Source of the DNA: Gammaproteobacteria bacterium
GTDB lineage: Bacteria; Pseudomonadota; Gammaproteobacteria; Enterobacterales; Kangiellaceae
NCBI GenBank assembly: GCA_013373375.1
Contig: JABXHY010000005.1
Location: 1 to 64,000 of the forward strand
Direction of reading: 5' to 3'
DNA length: 64,000 bases
Position 1 is the first letter of the stretch. Each line of letters opens with the position of its first letter. Shown piece after piece: positions 26,204 through 35,152 of the stretch. Below the pieces are notes generated by a model. The model was not told the DNA's origin, made no database searches, and saw only the letters and a program-made list of their open reading frames with translations. The position numbers and the translations under genes are program-made.

Positions 26204-26360
26204 AAAATAGAAGTTAGATTGGGAATGCCTTGCAGTTTACCTTGAATATAATGTGAAGCTAAATAAAACCACTTTTCAGGCTGTACTTATCCTTAACAAT
26301 AAGGAACTCCATCCAATCCTGATTAGAACAGGAATCCGTTGAAATTGAGCCGTTGATTAA

Positions 26361-27053
26361 TTAAGAAGTTTTACGATTAAACTGACGTAAAATTCGGTTG
26401 CGAGCTTTCGAGTATTCTTCGCCACTAATCCACTTTTGATCTTTCAACTCTCGATGCCAACGAGTTTCTTCTGCAAAAAACTGTGATGATGCCGGTAAAG
26501 TGTTCGCTCTGATGCGGTCTTCAAGTTTCGCAATAAATGCTTTTAAACTTTTTTTACAATCGCAACGATGACTGAGCTGAACCAGAGGAGCCTTGCCCGA
26601 TCGAGTGTGAAACAGAGAAAATTTACGATAAGAAAAATAATGGACGGTGAATAACAATAAACTTAAAGCGCCTGTTGCTGCTGCAATTAAGTAATCTTTC
26701 AAAACAAAGCCTAATGTACCTGCTGCTGCTGCGGTTAAAAGCGCGCCCAGGAAGGTCCAAATCGCAGAGCTTTGGTGCTTTTTTGATTGTGACTCTAATA
26801 ATCCAACGTGAAAAGCAGTTGCTATCGATTGACCACTTTTCTTATGAGTTTTGGTCATTGCGAGAAAACACTTGTTGAATAGTTGGAAATGGTAAATAAA
26901 AGGCGAGAACTTCGGCTGAAGCGAATACTCGTATTCAACTTTTCTTAAGTCTTCTGGCGGCGGTGTTGTTTTAGAGGTTGCCTGTACGGGGCTCTCAAGT
27001 ACTATATCTTCTACCATGGCGGATGCACTCGTTGACCAATTCGATAAATCCAC
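26361..27053 (-). CDS. Hypothetical membrane protein with two membrane helices
   Basis: 230 residues. Two adjacent membrane helices (~residues 104-122 and 126-144; TFLGALLTAAAAGTLGFVLKDYLIAAATGALSL is cut here at the loop) interrupt a domain that starts with VEYEYSLQPKFSPFIYHF and resumes with KFSLFHTRSG. A C-terminal SHOCT-like stretch follows (FAEETRWHRELKDQKWISGEEY). The arrangement may be a membrane-inserted PH-like domain, but the family is not recognised. It is a single gene with spacers on both sides. Confidence 0.65.
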   Translation of the reverse strand: MDLSNWSTSASAMVEDIVLESPVQATSKTTPPPEDLRKVEYEYSLQPKFSPFIYHFQLFNKCFLAMTKTHKKSGQSIATAFHVGLLESQSKKHQSSAIWTFLGALLTAAAAGTLGFVLKDYLIAAATGALSLLLFTVHYFSYRKFSLFHTRSGKAPLVQLSHRCDCKKSLKAFIAKLEDRIRANTLPASSQFFAEETRWHRELKDQKWISGEEYSKARNRILRQFNRKTS

Positions 27054-27272
27054 AGGCTGCTCCTAACAAAATACACACATTAAGAGCAAGGTTAGCCTAA
27101 AGGATAGTTAACTGCTGTGATGCTGGTCAATAAATAAACGTTATCGGTTCAGAATTTAACTTTAGTCAGCGAGATAATCAATTTTCATCTCGCTCTCGCA
27201 ATATTATCGTCGATGCAAAATCTAATGTGATGTCTTTTCAATAAAAAACATCTAAGCAAGCAGTATATTTCA

Positions 27273-27902
27273 TTAACCGTTTGGCTCAACGACCGCTCGA
27301 CTGCTGAAAAGTTTATCACTGCCGGCTCCGCAAGCAATAATGGTCCGCATCATCGACTCAACAGTCGCGCCAGGTATGGTTTCAACTAATTCACCTGGCA
27401 TGTGATAGATGTTGCCAGAAGTTGGATTTGGCCCAGTTGGCATAAAGATTGTAACAGTTCCGTCGTCGTGTCTGGCCGTTGTGATAGCGGTAACCGTGGT
27501 TGGACAGTCCAAGCCAAATAGCTTCACTCGAACCACTTCACCTTTGGCGAATGGTGATGATTCGGGGTCGCCAGTAAATTGACCGATAATTTCTTTAATT
27601 AACCGATAACCCGGTGCGAGTCGACTCAGCGAGCGGTCAAATCTGCTGTGCAACCATTGGCCAATCTTTGTCGATACGACTGTTCCGATCACAAAACACC
27701 CTACAATAATCAAGCCGACGACTACCAAATCTGCTAATAACTCAGGCATTTGGTATCGGTTAATCAATTGGTCTGTAAACGGTTGAATTAAGTCGGTTAT
27801 AAAAAAGAATACCCAGCGAAAGACTAATGTCAGAACGACCAGTGGCAAGACAACTAACAATCCACCCACCAGCGAACGCTTGAATATTTGTTTTATTTGC
27901 AT
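27273..27902 (-). CDS. DUF502 family membrane protein
   Basis: 209 residues. Two N-terminal membrane helices (~9-33 and ~58-80) are followed by the conserved motif FMPTGPNPTSGNIYHMPGE. DUF502 proteins are inner-membrane proteins of unknown role found across Proteobacteria and plants (LIKE COV). Lies 14 bases after the GcvR-like gene and may form a pair with it. Confidence 0.88.
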   Translation of the reverse strand: MQIKQIFKRSLVGGLLVVLPLVVLTLVFRWVFFFITDLIQPFTDQLINRYQMPELLADLVVVGLIIVGCFVIGTVVSTKIGQWLHSRFDRSLSRLAPGYRLIKEIIGQFTGDPESSPFAKGEVVRVKLFGLDCPTTVTAITTARHDDGTVTIFMPTGPNPTSGNIYHMPGELVETIPGATVESMMRTIIACGAGSDKLFSSRAVVEPNG

Positions 27903-27916
27903 CTTTTATTCTCTTG

Positions 27917-28438
27917 TTAATTATCTTTAACGATGGTGCAGTCGATCATTAAGTCAGCGGTTATTCTTTCTAATTCCCGCTGCAGTTGTTCCAGTTTATC
28001 CAGACTCTCGATAGAACCTTCGATGTTGGACTTAAATAAAGTTGAGCCTGCCATAGCTGCCACATCGCACTCACTATCTAAAGATTCAACATTAACCGAG
28101 TGATTTCCTAAAACAGAAGTAATGTCATGAACGATGCCAGCTCGATCATTTGCAACTATCTCCATCGAAAAAGACACTCGCTCCACTTGAGGTTTGGTAT
28201 CGACCAGCTCAGCTCGAATATCGAGAGTCATCTCACTCAACAAGTTAAGATTCTGACATATGCTCTCATAGTTAACATCATCAACCGACACTAATATCAA
28301 GCCAGCAAACTTTCCCCCCAAATGGGATAAACGACTTTCTAGCCAGTTACCTTGCTGCTGTCGAATAACTTCCGCTAAACTTTTTACAATTCCTGGTCGG
28401 TCATCGCCATAGACCGAGATTAAAATAGTCACCGCCAT
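27917..28438 (-). CDS. GcvR-like tandem ACT-domain regulator
   Basis: 173 residues from the ATG at 28438; an in-frame GTG at 28456 would add six residues, but GGAAAAG lies just before the ATG. Two ACT domains are visible (VYGDDRPGIVKSLAEVI and VANDRAGIVHDITSVL). The family includes GcvR, the repressor partner of GcvA that senses glycine for the glycine cleavage system, but many members are not near gcv genes. It is divergent from rlmI with a 66-base gap. Confidence 0.82.
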   Translation of the reverse strand: MAVTILISVYGDDRPGIVKSLAEVIRQQQGNWLESRLSHLGGKFAGLILVSVDDVNYESICQNLNLLSEMTLDIRAELVDTKPQVERVSFSMEIVANDRAGIVHDITSVLGNHSVNVESLDSECDVAAMAGSTLFKSNIEGSIESLDKLEQLQRELERITADLMIDCTIVKDN

Positions 28439-28504
28439 AGTCTTTTCCACTATCACCTTGGTACAATAACTCGATACTAACCAATTTTTTTGTTCGAGAC
28501 ACCT

Positions 28505-29701
28505 ATGAACTTACCGAAACTGCGACTGAAAAAGAATGAAGATAAACGCCTTAAAGGCGGGCATCTTTGGGTGTTCAGCAACGAAATAGATACTCAGGTT
28601 ACACCTTTAACTGATTTCGCACCAGGCGATCAGGTCATCATAGAGTCTGCACAACAAAAACCCTTAGGAATTGGATACCTCAATCCAAACAATCTACTGT
28701 GCGCGCGGCTGATAAATCGCAGTACCAAACACTCAATCGATAAATCTTTTTTCGTGCATCGTTTTAATATCGCATTAGCTTTAAGAGAAAGAATTTTTCA
28801 ACAGCCATTTTATCGGTTGGTTTATGGCGAAAGCGATGGTTTACCCGGTCTTATTATAGATCGATTCGGCGATCACTTTGTGATTCAAATAACAACCGCC
28901 GGGATGGAAGCGTTAACCGATGATATCGTTCAAGCTCTTCAAAAAGTGACAAAAGCACATTCTATTTTATTAAGAAACGATTCCGGGGCGCGCAAAATTG
29001 AGGGACTGCCCTCTATCGTTGTCCAAGCTCATGGAACAACTCCAGAGCAAGTCGAAATAGTGGAGAATGACACTCGCTTTATTATTCATCCTCACACCGG
29101 ACAAAAAACGGGTTGGTTTTATGATCACCGCCAAACTCGAAAACAAATTTCAAATTATGTTCAGGGGCAAAGAGTACTGGACGTTTTCAGCTACATTGGT
29201 GCTTTTGGAATTCAAACCTTAAAAGCCGGAGCTAAAGAGTGTTGGTCAGTCGATATTTCTGCTAAAGCACTAGATGAACTTGAAGCTAACGCAGAATTGA
29301 ATCAATGTGCCGAAAAGTTAACGTGTATTGAAGGCGATGCATTGAACGCATTACAAGAGCTAGCTCAACAAGGTGAAAAATTTGATGTCGTGATTGTCGA
29401 TCCGCCTGCATTTATTAAACGCAAGAAAGACTATAAACCAGGACTCAATGCTTACCGCAAAATCAATGAAGCTGCGATGAGACTTTTAAATAAAGACTCT
29501 ATTTTATTATCAGCATCTTGCTCGATGCACTTACAAGCCAAAGACTTACTGGATTGCATTCGAAGTGCTGCTCGTCATATCGATCGTAATGCCCAAGTTC
29601 TCGAGCAATGCCATCAAGGACCCGATCACCCTATTCATCCTGCGATAAGTGAAACGGAATACATTAAAGGTTTTATAACTCGCGTGACACCAACCAACTA
29701 A
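28505..29701 (+). CDS. rlmI: 23S rRNA m5C1962 methyltransferase RlmI
   Basis: 398 residues from the ATG at 28505 (a TTG five codons upstream is the alternative). The N-terminal PUA domain (residues ~1-75, GGHLWVFSNEID) is followed by an EEHEH linker and a Rossmann domain with motif I VLDVFSYIGAFGI and motif IV VIVDPPAF, then the catalytic loop LLSASCSMHL with the cysteine. Length and organisation match RlmI, which methylates cytosine 1962 of 23S rRNA using SAM. Confidence 0.94.
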   Translation: MNLPKLRLKKNEDKRLKGGHLWVFSNEIDTQVTPLTDFAPGDQVIIESAQQKPLGIGYLNPNNLLCARLINRSTKHSIDKSFFVHRFNIALALRERIFQQPFYRLVYGESDGLPGLIIDRFGDHFVIQITTAGMEALTDDIVQALQKVTKAHSILLRNDSGARKIEGLPSIVVQAHGTTPEQVEIVENDTRFIIHPHTGQKTGWFYDHRQTRKQISNYVQGQRVLDVFSYIGAFGIQTLKAGAKECWSVDISAKALDELEANAELNQCAEKLTCIEGDALNALQELAQQGEKFDVVIVDPPAFIKRKKDYKPGLNAYRKINEAAMRLLNKDSILLSASCSMHLQAKDLLDCIRSAARHIDRNAQVLEQCHQGPDHPIHPAISETEYIKGFITRVTPTN

Positions 29702-29726
29702 TTGTTGCAAAGAAATAATTAGTTGG
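29694..29726. terminator. Inverted repeat at the end of rlmI
   Basis: CCAACTAATT (29694-29703) and AATTAGTTGG (29717-29726), a perfect 10-base-pair stem with a 13-base loop that includes the rlmI stop, lying between convergent genes. Probably a bidirectional terminator. Confidence 0.5.
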
Positions 29727-29745
29727 CAGAGTTAAATCTAAGATT

Positions 29746-30072
29746 TTATTGTTCTTTGATCAGAACCTGTTGCGCCATGTTGACGGCATCTTTGAGAATT
29801 TTATTTTCGGCAAGTTCCGGACGGGCTAAATCCATTTCCAGGCGCGTTTTTTCTGAAAGGATTCGACTGCGAATTAACACATTTAACTCGTCTGTTTTTT
29901 CCAGGTTGAGCAAAGTTACGTATTGTAATTGTTCGGATAACGACTGTGCTCGCTGGATTGCTTGCTGCTGAACTTCTGCTTGTTGTGCTTTTGCCTGCCC
30001 AGACTGAACACCCCAAAAATAACACGATACTGCAACCGCTAACGCAAAGATCACGTATACAATTTTATCCAT
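29746..30072 (-). CDS. Small single-pass membrane protein with coiled coil
   Basis: 108 residues: an N-terminal membrane helix (residues ~4-22, YVIFALAVAVSCYFWGVQ) and then a Gln/Ala-rich coiled coil (KAQQAEVQQQAIQRAQ). Topology suggests the coil lies in the periplasm or cytoplasm as a tether. Family unknown. It begins 5 bases after gpsA, so it belongs to the secB-gpsA run. Confidence 0.65.
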   Translation of the reverse strand: MDKIVYVIFALAVAVSCYFWGVQSGQAKAQQAEVQQQAIQRAQSLSEQLQYVTLLNLEKTDELNVLIRSRILSEKTRLEMDLARPELAENKILKDAVNMAQQVLIKEQ

Positions 30073-30077
30073 TTTCC

Positions 30078-31097
30078 CTATTCCCCCTCTTGTTTTAATT
30101 CACGACCCAGTAATTCATATGCTTGCTGTTCAGGATCCGCACCTTCATGAACAATACGATAAATTGCCCAGGAAATCGGCATATCAACTTGGTGCTTGGT
30201 GGACAATAAAGTCGCCTGATGAGCATTTTTAGCCCCTTCGACAACTTGACCAATTCCTCTAATCGCCTCTTCAACCGCGGTGCCTTTACCAATCGCCAAG
30301 CCAAAACGACGATTACGAGACTGGTTATCAGTGCAAGTTAGAATTAGATCGCCCAAACCAGCGAGTCCTTGAAAAGTTTCGGTTTTGCCTCCCAGCTTTA
30401 ATCCAAGCCGCTGTATTTCAGCTAAACCGCGAGTGATTAACGCTGTTCGTGCGTTAGCGCCGAACCCCATACCATCGGCAATTCCAGCTCCGACCGCAAT
30501 AACATTCTTCAGCGCTCCACCGAGTTGTACACCGATCAGATCGGAACTGGTATAAACTCTAAATGCTCCATTAACTAATCGCTCGGCCAAATCAGTAGCG
30601 AAGTCTTCATTATTAGACGCCAGAGTAATTGCGGTGGGCATAGCTGTCGCTAGCTCTTTGGCAAAAGTAGGGCCAGATAGAGCAGCGAGAGGTGTGTCAT
30701 CACCTAATATATCTTGTGCCAACTCGTGCAAAAACCGACCGGATCCCGGCTCTAATCCTTTACATGCCCAAACAATACGAGCATCCTCCGCCAGAAGATG
30801 TTTAATCGAACGAAGTGTTTCAGAGAATGCGCCACTGGGTGTTGCGATCAAAACGTCGCGAACATCAGCCAAAGCTTCTGTTAAATCATTAGTAACCACT
30901 AATGTCGAAGGGAAGGACGCTCCGGGAAGATACTTTTTATTCTCGCGGTCTGCATGGAGCAGTTTAGTTTGCTCCGGGTCTCGACACCAAAGCCGAGTCG
31001 GATTACCGTTACCAGCCAGCAATATGGCAAGAGCCGTTCCAAATGAACCTGCACCTAAAACGGCAATGGGAGAGAGCTGGTTTGGCGAATCCGACAC
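30078..31097 (-). CDS. gpsA: NAD(P)-dependent glycerol-3-phosphate dehydrogenase
   Basis: 339 residues. It makes sn-glycerol-3-phosphate from DHAP for phospholipid synthesis. Intact features are the dinucleotide motif GAGSFGTALA, the GLEPGSG segment, LSGPTFAKE, the catalytic Lys in QLGGALKNVIAVGAG, and GLAGLGDLILTCT. It lies 25 bases after secB, the classic secB-gpsA pair. Confidence 0.96.
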   Translation of the reverse strand: MSDSPNQLSPIAVLGAGSFGTALAILLAGNGNPTRLWCRDPEQTKLLHADRENKKYLPGASFPSTLVVTNDLTEALADVRDVLIATPSGAFSETLRSIKHLLAEDARIVWACKGLEPGSGRFLHELAQDILGDDTPLAALSGPTFAKELATAMPTAITLASNNEDFATDLAERLVNGAFRVYTSSDLIGVQLGGALKNVIAVGAGIADGMGFGANARTALITRGLAEIQRLGLKLGGKTETFQGLAGLGDLILTCTDNQSRNRRFGLAIGKGTAVEEAIRGIGQVVEGAKNAHQATLLSTKHQVDMPISWAIYRIVHEGADPEQQAYELLGRELKQEGE

Positions 31098-31122
31098 AAA
31101 GCGTCCTCAGTTTTGATTACGA

Positions 31123-31632
31123 CTAGTTAGGTGCGCCTTCGGTGCTTGCTTGGTCTGCTTGTTGAGCAAGTTGTGCTCGATACAAAGCGTCAAAGTTTAC
31201 TGGAGCAAGGTATACCGGTGGAAAGCCACCTTTATTGGTCAAGCTTGAAATAACTTCTCGAGCATATGGGTACAAGGTTTCTGGGCAGAAAGTACTTAGC
31301 AAATGACGAAGCTGTTCATCATTAACACCTTTAACGCCAAATATTCCCGCCTGCTGAACTTCAACTAAAAATCCAGTTTTATCACCCTGCGATGCAGTGA
31401 CTGTCATACTTAGCACTACCTCGAAAACTTCATCAGACAGTTTACGAGATTTACTGTTCATTTCCATTTTAATTTCTGGCTTGAATTCAGCGTCTTGGAA
31501 AATATCAGGTACGTTTGGCGCTTCGTAAGAAATATCCTTGGTATAAACTTTTTGCACGCCTATTTGAATGCCTTCAGGTGTTTGTGCATTTGCCTGAGCG
31601 CCTTCTGGGTTTGTATTCGCTTGATCCGTCAT
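31123..31632 (-). CDS. secB: Preprotein export chaperone SecB
   Basis: 169 residues. It keeps preproteins unfolded and hands them to SecA. Conserved segments: QKVYTKDISYEAPN, FEVVLSMTVTA, QAGIFGVKG, CPETLYPYAREVISSLTNKGGFPPVYLAPVNFD. Extended acidic/low-complexity ends flank the core. Between rhodanese and gpsA; the glutaredoxin grxC often found between YibN and SecB is absent. Confidence 0.96.
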   Translation of the reverse strand: MTDQANTNPEGAQANAQTPEGIQIGVQKVYTKDISYEAPNVPDIFQDAEFKPEIKMEMNSKSRKLSDEVFEVVLSMTVTASQGDKTGFLVEVQQAGIFGVKGVNDEQLRHLLSTFCPETLYPYAREVISSLTNKGGFPPVYLAPVNFDALYRAQLAQQADQASTEGAPN

Positions 31633-31704
31633 TGTTATTCTCTCTTAAAATAATATGTCAAAAATTAATCTAGTAGGGTGCTCGGCCAGGTTTAGAATTA
31701 ACTG

Positions 31705-32130
31705 CTAGCCACGCACTACTGGTAAATTGTCCCCTATCCACGATTGATATCCGCCGGCCAGTTTATAAACCTGCTCAAAGCCAGCTTTTTTCAACTTGCT
31801 TGCTGCAGGTCCTGCCTGGATACCATTCGCGCAAACCACAATAATGGGTTTGGTCTTGTGTTTTTCAAGCATTTTATGGCTGCCTTCGAGTTTGGATTGA
31901 GGAATATTAGTACTTCCAGCAATGTGACCTTTATTAAAATCGGCAATCGCTCGCATGTCGACAACCAAAGCATCTTCTTTATTGATGAGGTGAGTCACTT
32001 GTTGTGAAACTATAGATTTCACACCAACCTTTAAATGCTTAATTTGCGCAATAGTTAAAACAATTGCAACGACGACCCAAGCGCCGCTGAGTACTATGTG
32101 ATTGGTTAAAAATTCAACGAACTGTTCCAT
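31705..32130 (-). CDS. Rhodanese-like protein, YibN-type
   Basis: 141 residues. One N-terminal membrane helix (~14-30, IVLSGAWVVVAIVLTIAQI) anchors a single rhodanese domain with the active-site cysteine in VVCANGIQAG. Usually a sulfur-transfer or redox protein of the inner membrane; position upstream of secB-gpsA matches yibN of E. coli. Confidence 0.88.
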   Translation of the reverse strand: MEQFVEFLTNHIVLSGAWVVVAIVLTIAQIKHLKVGVKSIVSQQVTHLINKEDALVVDMRAIADFNKGHIAGSTNIPQSKLEGSHKMLEKHKTKPIIVVCANGIQAGPAASKLKKAGFEQVYKLAGGYQSWIGDNLPVVRG

Positions 32131-32291
32131 GCTGTGCCTTTAGCTAAATGATTGCATAATGTGCTGGAGGAGGGGCATTATCGTAAAAAAGACTACGCCT
32201 TGCAAAACACTTTACAAGGCGTTGGTTTACAAGGATTTATTTTTATCCGATTGACCGAGTTCCATACGATTTGTGCTCAATCAAATAATGA

Positions 32292-32322
32292 ACTGGCACT
32301 TATGATTAAATTAAGTGCCAGT
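32292..32322. terminator. Terminator hairpin after the metallopeptidase gene
   Basis: ACTGGCACTTA (32292-32302) and TAAGTGCCAGT (32312-32322): a perfect 11-base-pair stem with a 9-base loop, about 10 bases beyond the minus-strand stop at 32332, followed on that strand by a moderately T-rich run. Confidence 0.6.
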
Positions 32323-32331
32323 CATCTGTTT

Positions 32332-35025
32332 CTATCGTCGATAATTACGGCGTCTTAACCAAGCCATGCATACGAGCAAGCAGAACATCCAGTTCACGCT
32401 GCCAGCATTAACGCCAATGATCACCACTGCTGCCAATCCAAAAATAATATTTTGCGCGGTGTCGTCGGCTGGAATTTCGTCGCAGTTCGGCACTCCAGAA
32501 GCACTTAATGACCAAGAGATTAATTGACCAATGTCTTCTCCAGCATTGTCACTAATAAACAGTGTCCAGTCTCCATTTAAGTTTTCACCATTAAAAGCAT
32601 CGAATGACTCTTGTGGGATAAAATCTTGAGGAAAACGGCCAGTAATATTGTTTTCACCTTCATTTTCATCAGGACTTTTCACAGTTATCCTGGTGCCCGT
32701 GGGAGAAGTTAGAGTAATTAATAAATCGCCTCTAAAGGTATGCGCCAAATCCAGATAAAGAGAAAAGTTATCATCAACTTGTAAACCTAAATTTTCCATG
32801 GTTACTGTTGAAGAAAAGCCTTCGGGATCATTGTCGGGAATCACCGCTTCAAGCTGATTACTTTGGGTAATGACTTCACGTGCACCAGTATAAAAGTTAA
32901 ACAGCAAAGTTTGCTCTGTTGGCGTGTCATTTCCTTGCACTGTGTAAGCAGTATCAAGTGACATAGATACTCTATTACCACAAGCCATTTCGTCCGATAA
33001 ACGCATTTCAAAATCAACTGTATTCGACCGGGTCGAATAAGCAGGAACTTCTGCATATTCGCTACTGTTAGCAGTGATCGTAATGTCAGTAGAAGTTGAG
33101 CTTAAGTCAGCGTTCAGTCCAGTAATCGTTACTGGATTATCGCTACTCAAAGGCACCTTAAAGGTAACCAATTCACCTGGGTCTGGCGCTCCATTGGAAC
33201 CCACTCCGCCTTCAACTACTACCGGCATAGTTTTTAGCGGTTGATCGTCGAGAATATTAACTTCTTTAAACCATTTAAAAAACACGGCAGCGTGGTCATC
33301 ACCGGGAAATAAATCGACCGCAGTAGAAACAATTGACGTTGCCATTTCAGGCATGGTGAGCCCGTAATCAAGCCCAAACTGTGACTCAATAACTAATTGA
33401 TCAACACTTTCTCTTGAATACCCAGCATCAGTTAATTCAATGAATGATTGAAACAACGGAGTTGACCAAAGCATATCTGAACCGTCAATAACACCATCAA
33501 CAATTTCATGATCACCATAAAATTGAGCGGAATCATAGCGAAGTTGAACCTGGTCTAATGTTCGACCTGGATAGAACTCGTTATGGCCATCCCATTGAAA
33601 AACTCGATTAGGGAAAAAGGTCTGTCCATTTGCAGTACTGTAACTGTATGACCCTGCAAGGTAATCCCCAAAACCTTCTCCCATAGCGCCGTTATCAGCC
33701 GCATCAGCAGTCCACTGATCGTTAATGTCACTGTGAATGGCATGACCGTATTCATGAATAATGACGTCTGCATCTTCCGGATCCGGAATGCCTCCATGAC
33801 CAAAACCAAGTCGACGATTTATCGGATCGAAGTACGAGTTGTCAGCATCATTCGAAGCATCGGAATCAACCACAATTGACTCTTCAAAAATCCCTGTTTC
33901 ACCAGTAAAACCCAACGACTGCAAATAACGCTGATAACTATCGAGGTGAAAATAAACCATTGAGTCATAAAATTGGGGCTCACCTCTTTTGCCAGTCCAC
34001 ACTCCATCATTTGTTGTGGTAGGTCGCGTACTGGGGAGATCAAAGTCAACTACTTGTACATAAGGACCCACTAACGAATATAATCCGGTGGCATCATCAA
34101 AGGTTACGTCTCGTAGTGTCTCAGTGAAGTAAGCGGGATCAAACACTTCGGGTAAACTTCTATCATCGATAGTGTCATCGTTTAAAGTGGTCTTTGGATC
34201 GGGATCGAAGACAAATCCAGTAGCATCGATCATTGACGTCGAGCGGTCGTTAAGCTGAACCCTTTGCTGTTCTTTTTGTGCCAATAATTCTAACGCCGTC
34301 GTTAAAGCAACCTTATTAGGATTTTGCTTAAATGCTTTAATTTTTCCGGTAACTTGAACATCGTCATTCGAGCTTTTTCTGGGAGAATCCACTCGTGAGG
34401 CTTTTAGGACCTCACCCGTTTCTACGGAGATCAAGTGACGCCAGCTTCCGCGCGGTTCCGATAGGCTAAGCTCTGTTTTATAAGCCAGCACAAGTTCTTT
34501 GCCACGAGGCACATAAACCAAATTGATTTTCGGCTTGGCAAGTAAATCGCCTGATGGTTGTAAAAAGTCCCATGCGACATTAAGGGCAGAGTCTTTATTG
34601 TTAATTCTATTGGTTAAATTTTTATTGATAGTCAACTTAGAGACAGGAACCAAACTGTCGTAGGTTCTTTTTATTTTTCCGGTTGTTCGATCAACAGAAA
34701 TAACAAAGCCACTGCCCCATACTGGAATACCTTCAACAGTTTGATGGAAATGATAGTGATCGGCTAATAAGCTGCTTTTCTTTTTTCGAAAGGTAAGTGA
34801 GGCTAATTCTTCAGGACGTTGCTCTTTAGGAAGCTTTGTTAAAACTTTTTTCAATTGTTCCGCTGTGTATTCAGCTGACTTGCTCAAGTCAATGCGATAC
34901 TCAAACTGCTCAATCTCAAAGTTTAACTTAGCGTTATTTTCTACTAATTTTGCCTGCACAGTTCCAATAGAAAGTGCTGACAAAGTCGCCACACTAAGGG
35001 CGGTCTGTAGTTTTTTTAATTTCAT
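32332..35025 (-). CDS. Secreted thermolysin-like zinc metallopeptidase (M36/M4-like) with P domain and GlyGly-CTERM-like tail
   Basis: 897 residues. A Sec signal peptide (LSVATLSALSIGTVQA) is followed by an FTP/PepSY-like propeptide (residues ~50-200, HFHQTVEGIPVWGSGF). The catalytic part has the zinc motif HEYGH at ~425 and downstream GEGFGDYLAGS with the third ligand. A PPC/Homo B (P) domain sits at ~735-845 (AHTFRGDLLITLTSPTGT, FNGENLNGDWTLFISDNAGED). The C-terminus has two hydrophobic stretches, the second being GSVNWMFCLLVCMAWLRRR, which resembles the GlyGly-CTERM signal processed by rhombosortase in type II secretion hosts. Substrates are probably environmental proteins. Confidence 0.85.
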   Translation of the reverse strand: MKLKKLQTALSVATLSALSIGTVQAKLVENNAKLNFEIEQFEYRIDLSKSAEYTAEQLKKVLTKLPKEQRPEELASLTFRKKKSSLLADHYHFHQTVEGIPVWGSGFVISVDRTTGKIKRTYDSLVPVSKLTINKNLTNRINNKDSALNVAWDFLQPSGDLLAKPKINLVYVPRGKELVLAYKTELSLSEPRGSWRHLISVETGEVLKASRVDSPRKSSNDDVQVTGKIKAFKQNPNKVALTTALELLAQKEQQRVQLNDRSTSMIDATGFVFDPDPKTTLNDDTIDDRSLPEVFDPAYFTETLRDVTFDDATGLYSLVGPYVQVVDFDLPSTRPTTTNDGVWTGKRGEPQFYDSMVYFHLDSYQRYLQSLGFTGETGIFEESIVVDSDASNDADNSYFDPINRRLGFGHGGIPDPEDADVIIHEYGHAIHSDINDQWTADAADNGAMGEGFGDYLAGSYSYSTANGQTFFPNRVFQWDGHNEFYPGRTLDQVQLRYDSAQFYGDHEIVDGVIDGSDMLWSTPLFQSFIELTDAGYSRESVDQLVIESQFGLDYGLTMPEMATSIVSTAVDLFPGDDHAAVFFKWFKEVNILDDQPLKTMPVVVEGGVGSNGAPDPGELVTFKVPLSSDNPVTITGLNADLSSTSTDITITANSSEYAEVPAYSTRSNTVDFEMRLSDEMACGNRVSMSLDTAYTVQGNDTPTEQTLLFNFYTGAREVITQSNQLEAVIPDNDPEGFSSTVTMENLGLQVDDNFSLYLDLAHTFRGDLLITLTSPTGTRITVKSPDENEGENNITGRFPQDFIPQESFDAFNGENLNGDWTLFISDNAGEDIGQLISWSLSASGVPNCDEIPADDTAQNIIFGLAAVVIIGVNAGSVNWMFCLLVCMAWLRRRNYRR

Positions 35026-35152
35026 AATTCGCCGAATAATTGGTTTTACAATAACTTCTCATCTTTAACAGCTATTGTATGGGAAATCAAAAGTAGATGC
35101 TCAATTTGCGCAATATTCACGAAATGTCGAAAAACACCTCTGAAATAGTTCC

